DNA of 64,000 nt from positions 91,001-155,000 of the forward strand of contig WEDG01003472.1 of NCBI GenBank assembly GCA_017591395.1, read 5' to 3'. Below the pieces are notes generated by a model. It did not search any database, was not told where the DNA came from, and was given only the letters and a program-made list of their open reading frames with translations. Source of the stretch: Schistocephalus solidus (taxonomy: Eukaryota > Platyhelminthes > Cestoda > Diphyllobothriidea > Diphyllobothriidae). Below are positions 24,400 through 36,365 of the stretch, one piece after another; position 1 is the first letter of the stretch; the number at the start of each line of letters is the position of its first letter. A program made the position numbers and the translations under genes.

Positions 24400-24560
24400 T
24401 TTACCATGGCCAGCCTGCGGTAGCTGCAGCGCAAGGCTACTATCACTTAAAACGAATTCACGCGCAAGTCACCGTCCCTGCACCACCTGGTGTGGAGCGT
24501 ACGGTGGACCTCGTCGAAATCGACTGTCGAACTGTCACCATGGCCAGCCAGTCATTAATT
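24400..24560 (-). repeat. dispersed repeat C, fragment
   Basis: Minus-orientation fragment holding the stretch from the CGTCGAAATCGACTGTCG hairpin through the CGTACGGTGGACC and CACCGTCCCTGCACCACC blocks. Confidence 0.55.
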
Positions 24561-27500
24561 ACTCTCCGATCCGAAAGACCTTGAGCGTTTATCAGGAAAT
24601 ATTGGTCATTACTAATTTAAAATAAACACCCTGACATTACGTGATGGGTTATCGTCCATTGAGTTGTGCGACACATCACACGCAAGCGCAGAAATTGCCT
24701 TAAGGACATCAGACCTACTCAATATGTGCATATATAGGGAAGTTTCCCTATAATAGGAGGGATATTAATCTATCAAACTACGCGACATGTTCTTTCCACT
24801 GGGCGTGGGTATCAATCTAGTGTCTCCCCACAGAGCGGTATGACAGAGATGCGATTAAATTACATATTTTCTGTAATGTAACCTTGCTTAACTTGAACCA
24901 TTTACAATTTAGTGAAGGGATTTCAAGAACAATTGGTTAACTTTTCAAAAGGAAAAATTTGTCGATTGTCATCTTTCCAGTTACAAGCTCCGTGAAGTTG
25001 GGCAACTGGGGGTGCTTGCACGGTCAAGAATAATGTTATCCTCAGCTCAACACTAGAGAACCCAGCCCAAAATCCGAAGTCAATGGTTAAATTCAGCCTA
25101 AAGACAACTAATTTGTGGACACACGAGTGCTCTTCTATCTTGCAATAACTTCCGTAATTTAAGACAGGGAGACCAGACGCTCGTGCATTAAATTCTGCTA
25201 TTCCTGGTCGTAATCAACAGAACAATGCTCCCGTGACACTGGTGGTGGTCGTGGTGCGATAAACGTTTCACTCCTTCCACTGTGTTTGAAAATTAACTAA
25301 CAACCGATCACAGCAATACGCTGGTTCGCAGGTCTGTGCTGGTGTTTCAGTTGCTCCTTGAAGACGAAGAAAGTCAATTTTTATAAAACTTGATGGTCAG
25401 GACATAATACGAGCGAAAGGTGGCGCATTGGACTCCAAAACTCTTGATATCTGAATAAGTCAGAATTGAATCTTAGGTCCTGGGTGTGACTAATAAGCCA
25501 ATATCCAGGGAGTTTGTCAATATTCTCTTCGAGTTACCATTCCATCGGTCAGTTAGAGTGTGGAACGGGTGGAGGGGAGTAGCATGCTCCGTCTTCATAA
25601 ACAACTAAGCCTCAGGAGTTTTCGTACACCTCAAATGACATGGATCACACAGGCTTCAGCGGCAGCTAGGCATGCCATTCATAGAAACTTGCTAAGAAAT
25701 TTTCCTAACACTTCTCCTGTTTGTCAGCATGCCTCAGGAGAAAATTTATCTCGTTCCGCTCTTCGTGAAAATTATTTGCAGATGTTACTGAAAGCTTCTG
25801 AATACTACATACAAAGGTTTAGAAGTCATAACAAAATAATTATACGGAGGAGAACGTTCCCTGGGGCCTAACGATAGGTATTTCGGGGAATCCAGCTTGA
25901 CCCTCAGACTGGCGGCACAAGTGAAAGGACGAATTTCAGGTAGCCACTGATAAGATGAAGACTTGATCCGAGAACCAGGAATTTTACCCACTGCAACGAC
26001 AGGGAGGACGTCTTCGCGGTAGTAAAGGTGTTTTACGGTTCTCAGTTCAAGGGGACTGCGCCATTGCCTAGCTCAGATGATGCGACCCTGCTGTGGAACT
26101 AATAACCTATTTGGAAACGCCATGTGGAGCAGTTTAGTTTTGCCATCACCAACCCTCTTTAGCTCCCCCATGCCAGTGGGTGTTCACTGGACGTCTCGGA
26201 AACGATTTCAAAAAGGCAGACCGATAAAGGTTTGTCCGAGGGATCGAGTCTCCTGCGGCAACACAAGACGGTACAAAGGAGGGCGGAGCAGAAGTTGAAT
26301 AGCGCCGACCGTGTTGTGAACCTACTTGTTCTTGATAAAATCATTCGGTAATAACCGCTTGATATTCAGTTAAATGATAGTAGCGTATATTTCGGTTACA
26401 CGGCACACCATACTGCCATACTGGGCGTTTAGCTAGTACCTCTACCGAAGGTTCTACCAACAGCAAGCTGCGCAAGCAAAGGAAGATGGCTAGCTGGGCT
26501 CACGTCGAGCTCAGCCGAATAAGGGAAATATGTATAGCCTCGATACGTGGAAGGTCGTGGCAGACCTCTGTACAGTCACGGCGTGCGCTTGAGGGAAGCT
26601 AGCGAAAGAAATCCTCTCCGTAGTCATCCAACTTCTCTCCAGGACTCACAAGCGTTTCGTTTTAGTGTCCAGGCTAGTTAGCCTACAAGGTCGATAGGAG
26701 TGTGAGCCCCACACCAGAAAGGTGGTTTACGAAGGCGATAACTCACGTTTGTATTCGTTTCCAGGTATTCTGTGGCTAATTGCAAAGCGCCCTTGATGAA
26801 ACTGTGGAAGTGCAGACTCAGGCCATCTGCGAAACGGAAGCTTGTTTATCTATGGACGATTACTGTCACATCTCGCGGAATCTTTCAGGTATTGCTACCG
26901 GCTTAGAGTTATGCTTAAGTTCAGGGTCAGTACTTGCGCAAGTTTCAGTGCTATGGTTAGGCTATGCTATCGGGCTGCTCTTTGGAAATCCTTGTCTCGG
27001 AATTCTGAGACCCTGGTGGTCGTCAGGGGTCTAGCACCCAAAGTGACGGTAAGTTATCTTCTATGCCCTATCCAGAGCGAGGATGAGCACTATGGTTCGC
27101 CACAGAGGGGTGGTGTCTACAACAGGGCACGCAGAATGGGACGCCGTCTTGTGTGAAGCCGTTGTTTCAAGGACAACTGGGGTTTGTGAGTGGAACGAAA
27201 TTTCTGTTCAACCACGATAGACTGGTACTGCTGATACTGCTGCTGTAAGTGCCATCACCCATCCAGGAAGGAATAGAAAATAATCTTACGCCATATGAGA
27301 AGAAGGAGAAAATATAGCCGGAACTCAAGAAAACTTTCCGAGCATCCTCAGATAAGTCGCTGATCGTCATTCTACCAAATGAAGCAGAAACTAAAAAAAA
27401 ACTTGTTTACCAAAAAGGACTCACTCTGGAGATGATTGCACTTTTTAACATATGAGAAGTCGAGGTCGGTCAAGCATCTGGGGTATATTCCCAACAAGCA

Positions 27501-27775
27501 TTCCCCCATACTTGGATTCATCCGGGCAGGGCTGAGGACTGAATGACTAATGTCTACACAAATGAGATCAAATAAGGGAGTGGAAGCGTAATCATTCGAC
27601 GAACCATGACACCAGATACTACAAATATTTTGGGATCTTCACGGGACCAAAGGCGACAAACCGATGCCGAAAATCACCGCAATATGTTGGTATATGTTAA
27701 AGGACCAGGCTTTCACGGTCTCGTCATAAGATCGATAGCAGAACCGTAAAAAAACTTGAGGGCGTTAAGACTTAC
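24561..27775. other. non-coding; may include an intron of the gene at 27776-28244
   Basis: No reading frame has a recognisable domain. Minus-strand sequence just below 27775 would be the first intron if the splice donor proposed for the neighbouring exon is real. No downstream exon could be identified. Confidence 0.4.
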
Positions 27776-28244
27776 TGGAGTCTGCCATAGACGTGTGCCA
27801 GTTGATCTGTTGAGATGTCGAGCTGCATACTGTCTTCTCCAGCTCATCAGCCACTGCTTCCATGGGTTTCTGTCTCAGCGGGGTGGGTGTCCTTCGAAGA
27901 GGCGTCGACTTGACAGGAAAAGCACACGATAGCATCGACGGTGGTGGTGGTGGCGGCGGCGGCTGAAGCATGCTGGAGGTCATCGAGGTGATGGGGCTTG
28001 TTGGACCAATCAGCTGACTGAACGGCAGGGCCGGTGTTCCCGGTAGGGGGAAACAGGAGCCGCTGGGATCCCCGGTTGCCACAGCAGCAGCAGCCGCAGC
28101 GGCAGCAGCTGCTGCCAGACTCACATACAACTTGGCCCGCAGCTCGTCAGCGTTGGCCATCTGTGGCAGGGAGTTCATGTCCATGTGGTGGGCGAAGAGA
28201 CTGGGAGTTGTCAGCGGACTCAGTAACTTCGAATTTACGTCCAT
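27776..28244 (-). CDS. candidate first coding exon, low-complexity regulatory-type protein (unknown)
   Basis: Minus-strand frame of 156 codons plus one base. It opens with ATG (28244-28242) in a good context (A at -3, G at +4), two codons after an in-frame TAA. It ends at a canonical splice donor (A then GTAAGT, intron starting at 27775), before the nominal stop. The protein has a Ser/Thr/Leu/Met-rich N-terminus, an ELRAKLYVSL block at about residue 34-43 followed by about 11 alanines, a Gly/Pro-rich linker, an eight-proline run near residue 92-99, a basic PLRRTPTPLRQK patch and an acidic stretch. There is no signal peptide, membrane segment or catalytic motif. Poly-Ala and poly-Pro tracts are common in transcription factors, so that is a guess. 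I do not recognise the family. Confidence 0.55.
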
Positions 28245-28600
28245 GTTTTAGCCGCTGCTGTTGCTGCTATTACTAGTGCCTATAATGACTTGTCGGGAAA
28301 ACTGCGTGCTATCGAGTTGGCACACGCACGCAAGAGGTGGAAGGGCGGGATATGTGGGGGGTGGGGGGTCGGGTGGTGGCTTGAGAAGGTGTGTGTGTGT
28401 GTGTGGGTGTGTGCGTGTGCTCGACAGACAACCACACCAATCGTCACTCTTGTTGGGCACTCCTGTTCCCTGTTCCACCCCCATCCACCCGATTTTCTAA
28501 CGCAGGCTTAGTGGTTGGTCCAGCGCTGTGAGAGACCTGTGCATGCGTACGTGTGTGCGTATGTGTGTGTGTCCGCCCCCTAAACGGGCCGCGTGGTATA
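28245..28600. other. upstream region of the candidate exon, G+T-rich simple sequence
   Basis: Contains GTGTGTGT runs (28390-28415 and 28550-28572), GGTGGGGGG stretches and, next to the ATG, a CAG/CTG-type run. On the minus strand this is the 5' UTR or promoter side. No specific promoter element can be defended. Confidence 0.35.
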
Positions 28601-29645
28601 TGCGCTGGATTAACACGGGAGCCAAATTAGAGTGCAGCAGACGTTATTATTCTGGGATGAGGTCCCATAATAAATGCCGAACATGGAGGGTGCGCGTGCC
28701 CAACATGGGCACGCGTAGGTGCTAGTTCATGACACACCCCGTTTCATCTTCGCCGACCCCATCTCCGGTCTTCTTGACAATGTCTAGACACCGGGCACAG
28801 GCGGGTAAGGGAAGAGAGATAGTGAGATAGAGGCAGTCTAAGTCAATTATCACTTAAAACTAATTTGCGTACAAGGCACCTTCACTGCACCACCATGTTG
28901 TGGAGCATACGCTGGACATTATCGGACTGACGTGTGTGTCTGTTGGGAGTAAGACGGCGATGGCTCCTCCATATCCCCTGGTTTAGTGAATACTGGTGCG
29001 TGCATTATGGAGGCCAGATCGTGCTGTGGCGCGCGAAGATGGGTATGCCGGCCCGTCAGTCAATGTGCCCACTTCCGCATCATACAAGTGACCAGCTCGG
29101 ACGGTGATCTGATTGCGAGGATGGGGGAGAGAGTGACGTCGACGGATCAGCATATTTTTCCTCACTATAAACCATCTGATGCGCTTGAAACTATCGCAAT
29201 GGCGCTAAAAGCCATGGCTTGGAAGGGTGCCAACTGACGGGATAACTTGGACCGCGTGGCCAGCCCAATGTGTGTTTTGTGTGGAGTGGCTGACTGGTGG
29301 ACTGAGAGTCAGGGTGCAATGGCTTCTTCTTAATGTGGCCTTTATGGCACTTCCACTCAATTGGGATCCGAGCCACCCCTCTCTTTTGTTTGGTGTTGGA
29401 CCACATATATCTGGTCTTCTGGACTGTGTCTTGACACCGGGTTTAAGTGGGGGAGTGGAACAGAAAGTGAGGTAAATGCAAAGCAACTCTATTCTCACTC
29501 TAATCCAGCGCGAGTCACCGTCCCTGCAGATCATATGGTGTACGTCGTCGAACACGACGGTCGAACTAACGTGGGCGTGTGTATTGCCCGCTTAACGGGC
29601 TACGTGGTAGATGCGTTGGACCAACAAGAAGGCCACATCGGGGCA
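28600..29645. repeat. dispersed repeat C, several rearranged pieces
   Basis: Pieces in mixed orientation match other C copies. Examples are 28655-28685 (GATGAGGTCCCATAATAAATGCC), 28760-28925, 29090-29240 (shared with 51470-51620) and 29515-29650 (hairpin block and GGTAGATGCGTTGGACCAAC). There is no intact gene. Confidence 0.55.
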
Positions 29646-29854
29646 CGACAGGCGTGAAACAGCTGTCTACATCTTGCCTGTTGCACCTATAGCAACATAC
29701 CTATAATATATATGTGGCATGTGTCTTATGACACAACGGTCGTTTATCGCCAGTGGCTAGCTGGCGGGCGGACGTAATGGGATCAAGTGTGATCCTAACC
29801 ACATCAGTGAGTGTCATACGAATGTTTGACATGTATATATTCCTCACTACACAA

Positions 29855-29911
29855 GGCATATGACGTACTGATGATCGGTAACGACCGTGAAACAGCTGTC
29901 TACGTCTTGCC
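29855..29911 (+). ncRNA. type I hammerhead ribozyme motif, 233-bp satellite copy 1
   Basis: Outer stem I GGCA (29855-29858) pairs with TGCC (29908-29911). Inner stem I CGTA (29864-29867) pairs with TACG (29901-29904), with an internal loop between. CTGATGA 29868-29874; stem II CGGT/ACCG with AACG loop (29875-29888); GAAA 29889-29892; CAGCTGT, then C at 29900. The triplet is GUC and the predicted cut is 29900/29901. ACAGCUGU is self-complementary over 8 nt. The only blemish is a U-U at the base of stem II. Confidence 0.88.
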
Positions 29912-30087
29912 TGTTGCCCCTATAGCAACATATCTATAATATATATGTGACATGTGTCTTATGACACAACGTTCGTTTATCGCCAGTGGCTAGCTGGTGG
30001 GCGGACGTAATGGGATCAAATGTGATCCTAACCACATCAGTGAGTGTCATACGATTGTTTGACATGTATATATTCCTCACTGCACAA

Positions 30088-30144
30088 GGCATATGACGTA
30101 CTGATGATCGGTAACGACTGTGAAACAGCTGTCTACGTCTTGCC
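30088..30144 (+). ncRNA. type I hammerhead ribozyme motif, 233-bp satellite copy 2
   Basis: Same elements: GGCA 30088-30091, CGTA 30097-30100, CTGATGA 30101-30107, GAAA 30122-30125, CAGCTGT 30126-30132, C 30133, TACG 30134-30137, TGCC 30141-30144. One change in stem II (ACCG to ACTG) turns a G-C into a G-U and keeps the stem. Confidence 0.88.
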
Positions 30145-30293
30145 TGCTGCCCCTATAGCAACATACCTATAATATATATGTGGCATGTGTCTTATGACAC
30201 AACGTTCGTTTATCGCCAGCGGCTAGCTGGCGGGCGGACGTAATGGGATCAAGTGTGATCCTAACCACATCAGTGAGTGTCATACGTTTTTTG

Positions 30294-30315
30294 ATATATA
30301 TATATATATATATAC

Positions 30316-30375
<60 letters not shown>
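30294..30375. repeat. (TA)n microsatellite
   Basis: TA run with one CATATG interruption, at the right edge of the 233-bp array. Confidence 0.95.
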
Positions 30376-30379
<4 letters not shown>

Positions 30380-33300
30380 AGTCGTGACACGCCGTCACCT
30401 ATTCCTGTTACAGCGTATGCAAAAGATGTTCAGCCAATTTCTATTTTCAATTGGCAATAAACGAATAATGAAAGTTGAAACGGAAGGGACAGAACGTTGG
30501 CATTCTGTCCCTAAATCTTAATTTATACTCAGCCACTCTGTTGTGCTTTTACAATCTTTAAAGGAACCAATAAGTAAAAAAATATAAAAAACGCTCCAAT
30601 AGAAAGAAATAAGTGGGTTCTTTCATTAATAGCTGACAGTGTATTCCTACTTTTCAACGCAGTCAGAAAACTGGAAAATGGTTACGTATTGGGAAATTGG
30701 ACAATGAAATACAGTAGATGGCCTAACTCATGAAATCTCAGGATAAAAAATATATAAACGGAAGAAGAAGCCACCTTTTCTCGTGAAACCATGTTAGAAT
30801 ACATGCTCGAAATTTTTGGCTGTTTGGCAACAGTCATACTTTCCATTGCCCCTAACCTGGAATATAACCCCCGCGGAATATACACTAAAGGACTATTTTC
30901 AAAAATAATTCTACTTGATTTGTTTTATTTACTCGTTTGTTTACATGGACAAGCATTCTGCAAATTTAAAAATTCAGGTTAATTAGCTACACCGATTTTC
31001 ACGTTTTCGGAATTTGCCGCATTTTTAAAAAATAAGTATTCCTAAACAACTAAATGTTAATTTTTAAACCAATAAATTCTTTCATTTTCAGAATGGTTGC
31101 TTGTTTACTGCCGAAAACTTTGGGTGACGCCATGTGGGCTGATTTCGCATAACGGGCCTTTTCTCATGAAATCCATGACATTTCATGATATATGACACGT
31201 ACTTTGTGCTTCATGCAAATGCACGAATATATTACTGCCAAACTAGAAGTAATCTGGACCCCATGCAGTACTTGTTTGAAACATAACATTCTGGAGACGA
31301 TGATTATAAAAATTAATCAAATTTTAAATCGCGACAATCCTTTTAGACCCAAGGCAATTATACGAGGACAGATTTCCCGTAGATGTCATCTGCAAAGTTA
31401 TTTTTTTCGCATTGCATGTGAGGGCGGGAGACCAGCAGGCCACCATACGTGACAAAGATGAGGAAGATGAAGAATATTCTCTACCACAGTCAGAAATAAC
31501 TGGTCACATGCTAGCCTTTTATTAAAATATTCGCAGGCCAGAGCACTTACCGATAAATTTTAAGAAAATTAGGAAAAATCACTACCGAGCCACACTTTCG
31601 GGCGTAAACACCGCGTCAGGCCTTCTCAGTACGCCCAAGCGGAACGGTAATCAAGTCCTGATGGGGCTCTTAAAACACTCATGGTGCATTAATGCGCTTA
31701 AGCATTTAAGGCTAAAGTTTTTCCCACAACATTGTTGGAGATTTTTTTAGTAAAAGCCACCGCTAGTTTACTTTCGAAGTAATTTGGTGTTTGCCTATCG
31801 GATAAACTCAGAGTGAAAAATTCACCCGCATACTGAAAAGAAAAAAAATTGCTTGTGTTATATTTTATATGCTCAAAAAATGTGTAAGGATTAAACAGGA
31901 ACTAAGTTATGCTTATGGAGCATTTGGGCTCTCAACTATAACCAGATTATCGATAAACCCTGTTTTAAAGTTCACGTTGGATAAATATGGGATTGCTTAC
32001 ATTACAGCCCCAAAAATGGATTTATATATATATTTTAAAATATAATTATAATCATATATACAGTTAAAATCAGTCAAAAATGCAAAGTAATTCGGAAATT
32101 GTTTTTTTAGAATTTAATCCAAACAGATGGAAACAAAATACTCAAATCAATGTTCAAATCTTAGCATATGTCATAGAAATTAAAATCTTCACTCCGTGGA
32201 ACTACCAATGAAACAGCTTAAAATCAGCATTTTCAGCAAAACTCACTTTTAATATTCAGTTGGACGCTTATTGTGATCTGACATGTATAAGTAGCACTCA
32301 AAGGCTTCAAATGCAAAATTGTCTGGCGACTGTTTGATTCCAAGAAATGATAAAGGGATCAAATGAAACATGTACTTAATAAGGAAAATTGATTACTGTT
32401 CATGGCCTCACACATTTGCTGCTATCTTTTGACAACAGAAAACTATAAAGACCTGCAAAAAATACATAAAAACCTTCCAGAATGGCTGGGAAGGCGAAAA
32501 AGGAGAGTGAAAGCAGTGCAATTCTCGCACATATGGTTGGTTCCGAGCATCTTGTGAACCGCAATGAATCTTCTCGGGTGATTTACATGGTCACACGAAG
32601 CTCCCCTATACCACCGAAGTTTGAAACGCGTTTCGGTATCGAAAAGCTTACTTAGGCACCCTTGTAATTGTAACTAACATACAACACTATCCGAGGCTAT
32701 TTAAATCACGTAAGGTTGTCGGCTTTTGAACGAACTCCTTTCCGACCCCCCTCAGTAACTGCACTCTGAAAAAAATGGCTCCTTAAAAGGTAGACGTTTT
32801 TACGTTGATATTTTTTTCTGTCCTTATAAATTCATATATTTTATGAAATATATTCATAAATTATCCCTTCTTATACTCATATTGAGCAAAAACGTAAAAT
32901 GCGACCCAACTAAGAGAACAAACGGTAGGTCAACGTGTAATATGTGACCATACAACATACTATCATAACTCTACATCTATACATTGTGCCCGGTAGGCTT
33001 TAAAATTGTTGTCGGGTCACACAATATTTCGTTGGCAGTAGACGGACCGAAGTATCGGGTCAAATTTCAACTTTCCAGGCGGTGACCATAAAAACACCGA
33101 GGTAGTTTCAAAACGCATCCATTTTACTTTTATAATAAAAGATCTCACAGAACTGGCCTCATTTTTACTTCCGTGAAGAGTCCAAATAAAACAGGGTAAG
33201 ATCAGCTAGGAATGATATCACACATATTGGTTGAAACAATCCGCACACTTGTTGGGGCAAAAAAACTATTGTGAGATGCCACTAACCCGGAAACGAAGGC

Positions 33301-33715
33301 TCACCCCAACGAAATCAATGGATAGGGTTAGGATAAGGTTAGTACTCTCCTTTTCTTCATTTAGCCCCGTATTACTCGCTGATCTATCATTTGTTCCCTG
33401 AGGTTGGTCACGTATTACGTTCTTGCCTCATTTCGTAGAAAAATGTAATCTTCTTTAGATTCTATACTTGAAGAAATGGCATCCTTCGGTTTTAAGAACC
33501 TGCTGTTATACCTGTACTCTGGGTGTCAAAACTGTAAGCTGTATATGTTCCATGCAAGCGAAATCTCTTAAGGAGAGATACTACAGGGCTTGTAAACATT
33601 GCAGTGAACGTGGAGTATAGCGTATATTTAAAATGTAGCCTTATTCAATGGAAAAGAAGGGGCTTTATGAATTGTCATTTCACTGCAAAAAACTTTTTGT
33701 GAGTTAACACGTGCA
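30376..33715. other. A+T-rich non-coding region with foldback-arm remnants
   Basis: No gene is recognised. 30530-30640 resembles 63040-63125 (CCACTCTGTTGTGC and an AAGAAA...TTCTTTC block). 32680-32800 resembles the left arm of the foldback family (GTTGTCGGCTTTTGAACGAAC, then CTGCACTCTGAAAAAAATGG), and 33440-33530 resembles its inner part. Confidence 0.45.
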
Positions 33716-33719
33716 CTGC

Positions 33720-33745
33720 ATCAGCAGCAGCAGCAACAACAGCAG
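33720..33745. repeat. (CAG)n/(CAA)n short tract
   Basis: Short CAG/CAA run. A similar CAG run lies at 34936-34952. Confidence 0.8.
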
Positions 33746-35090
33746 AAGCGGCTGAAATCAACGTACACGAGCCTCTGGTTACGTGCACAAAAGAACCTCA
33801 AGCAGGCTCCACCAGATGTCCGGCAAATTGCCAACTTTTTATGCAAGTTTCCTGACACGGTTCCACCCAAACCTTATCCAACGCCACATTGAGCAGCATT
33901 CGTTGGTCTGGTTAGTACTGACTGCATCTACTCTGGGGGTGTGGGGTTTTAATCCCCCGATAAATTTCAGGAGAGGTTAAGATTATTGGAAGGCGGATTG
34001 AAGTTAGTGCTAGTGTTGAATTTACGACAACAACAACGACGAAATTGATGCCCTCCGATGGAATTCAGCATAGAACAACCTGAAATAAGTCCGATGATTG
34101 TACACCAACCAACCTTCCTGTTTTGGGAAAGGAAAATAGTTACTCAACAGCTCTTATTACCCACGTGATGTAATTGACCTCCTTACTATGTAAAGGCAAT
34201 GTCTTGTTGAAAATTTAACGAAAGCAACAAACGTTTATTATCCCCTAAATACCGGCCTGGCAAGCTGTGCAACGCCAGAAGTCCCCTCATTTATGAACTG
34301 TTCTTTCCTCTGCACTGCTGGTCTTCAATAGACCTGCCTTGGAAATATGTGTGTTAAAGTCTCTCTATGAGCAGGGTAATGGACTTTACATAAGCATAAA
34401 CATCAGCGGAATGAAAGCAACATTTGGAATTGCTTTTTGTGTATTTGGCAAAGATGGGCTGCTCGAGAACTTCTCAACTTGAAACCAAAATTGCACCCTG
34501 CTCAAGGTGTTTCTAGACCCTTTACCAGATCTTTAAGAATTGCAAGCATGCTCACTTGAGATTCTTAGCCGGAGAGCTTATTAGTGGATTTCGGTTAAGA
34601 TCGTTTTCAGATTCTGTCGTGTACTGAAGCACTTGGGAAGAATTCCGTTAGACATATCAGATGAAACCCCTTTACTGTACGCTGCCAAGTATTTTGTGGT
34701 TCAATCTGCGTGCAACTATGTTCAGTTATTGAGAAGGACTTCATTTACCAATAATAGGGGACAGGTTAGTTATGTTTGGTTCGAAAGCTAAAAAAGTTAG
34801 CACTGCAGAAACTTCCTCTCTGAAACATTGGTCAGTCATTTCAAGTCAAAATGCTATTTTGCAGACTTATCTGATTGATGTTGACCATCTTTGATGCTGC
34901 AACAAATACTATAGTTTTTTGCGTTTTCACTTACAGCAGCAGCAGCAGCAGCTACTATTTCGCAGGGGACTGGGTTTATATATGTCAGGTCAAATGCACT
35001 GCATTTAAACTTTGCGGGTTCTGAAGGTTGCATTGCAAATAACCCCCGCCCCTAAGGAGATTTTTATGAAGGCAAAAGTATTTTTGGCAA
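33746..35090. other. non-coding, nothing recognised
   Basis: No frame with domain signal and no repeat shared with the rest of the window except short CAG runs. Confidence 0.4.
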
Positions 35091-35109
35091 ATTTAAATAA
35101 TTAATTCGA

Positions 35110-35450
35110 CCCACTTGTGGAAATCTCGGTGGGAAAGGAGATGGTTTTAGTACTACCAACGCTCTAGCCAACTGAGCTACGAGGTTCCCACCGGGAGCCG
35201 CGAGTTAACTCACATATGGGTCAAGTTACTGCGCCAGATGACTACCAGGCAAAGTCGTCTGGTTGATTATAGATTGACTGCTTAGGAAATCCTGCTTAGG
35301 TAGTCAATTTATGTATCAGAATTGGCGGATTCCATACGTTGCAGTAGGCTGAGTGGGTAACTTTACCCAAGTGTGATTAAACTCACGGCTCCCGGTCGGG
35401 GCCTCATAGCTCAGTTGGTTAGAGCGTTGGGTGGCTCTAAGGAACGAAAG
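35110..35450. mobile_element. SINE-B, one minus and one plus copy
   Basis: Minus strand near 35190-35160 reads CCTCGTAGCTCAGTTGG, CTAGAGCG (A-box-like tRNA start). 35230-35395 is the body seen again at 55170-55325 (GATTGACTGCTTAGGAAA, CCATACGTTGCAGTAGGCT, GTGTGATTAAACTCACGGC). 35398-35435 is a new tRNA-like start (GGCCTCATAGCTCAGTTGG, TTAGAGCG) in plus orientation. I see no hammerhead in this family. Confidence 0.7.
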
Positions 35451-35509
35451 TGCCTTAACAAGGACCCATATTGATAGTCGCAGAGAGCTTCACCTAGTGT
35501 GATAACCAG

Positions 35510-36365
35510 GATGGACGAAATTTAATGGATAGTGCTGATGGATAAAATGGATTATGTGACGAAACTAGAAGAAATATTATCAGAAAATACAAAGTTCTCA
35601 AAAGCTGACAACGACAGCGATCGAACCGAAGCCACTGAGGGTCAGTTGAGGATAGTTCCCAGAGACCTCCAAATATAAAGTTTTTGTCTGACCAAGAGTT
35701 TGAACGACTGAGACCAGTAGGAACGGCAAGGCACAGAATGTACGGCTTTCCAAAAAAATCACGAAAGAGGGCTCCCGATACGTCCAATCTCCGGTGTCAG
35801 ACCCTTTAAAAATGACTGGTAGAAAACTAAAACCACCTGAAAATTTGTTGTTTGAAATAAACCATCGAGTTTGTCATCACTATAAAGAGAGTACCCGTAG
35901 CAGGACTACTAACCTACCTCAGCAACTTTATTCGACGAAAACTACACGATGAGCATGACAATGAAAATATAAAGAGAAATATGTACGTGATGCAAATAAA
36001 ATATCCAGTTTCTCTGCAAATAGGTGGTTTGGAGTTCGGGTTGCCACATGGACCGTTTTTCCCAAACCGAGTCTAAAGGGTATCATCAAATCCTCGACCC
36101 AGTCCCAAAGGCTGACAGGGCTCCACTCTCGCTAAAGTTTGCTTCAGAGCTGCTGAAATCGCCTTCTTCGATGTCCTTCTACATAGGCAAGAGGACATCC
36201 GAAAGAAAACGTGGACGGGAAATTACCTTAGTTTTCGTAGTCTTTTTTTCTCAAAATCTGGAACAAAATTGGGTTCCGGGATTGACGCTAGAGTGCGACG
36301 TATCTGTTCTCCTGAACCTGTTACAACGGGGATATTCAGCAGGCCCGAGGTTAGCTGATTATTGA
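35510..36365 (+). pseudogene. heavily decayed Penelope-like element coding remnant
   Basis: Broken frames match the PLE at 44-47 kb in order: MDKMDYVTKLEEILSENTKF (compare MDRTDYIMKLQAILSD), FERLRPVGTARHRMYGFPK (ERLRPVGTHVPRLYGLPK), QIGGLEFGLPHGP (QIDGVAMGSPLGP), then FFDVLLHRQ, KKTWTGNY and RRICSPEPV blocks. The YVDD-containing palm is deleted, and many stops and shifts are present. It is a different, older PLE lineage than the 44-47 kb copy. Confidence 0.75.

Larger units (their letters stand above)
29651..30290 (+). repeat. 233-bp tandem repeat carrying hammerhead ribozymes
   Basis: GTGAAACAGCTGTCTAC recurs at 29654, 29887 and 30120, exactly 233 bp apart, giving about 2.7 nearly identical units. 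Each unit holds hairpin-forming blocks (GTGTC-TTAT-GACAC; CGCCAG...CTGGCG) and, across the unit junction, a complete HHR. The array begins within the stem II of a unit and ends at a (TA)n tract. There is no open frame. The unit is unrelated by eye to the 354-bp satellite. Confidence 0.95.

Noticed and set aside
25560..25871. 103-codon frame as a host exon
   Set aside because: No recognisable motif, and length and composition are compatible with chance.
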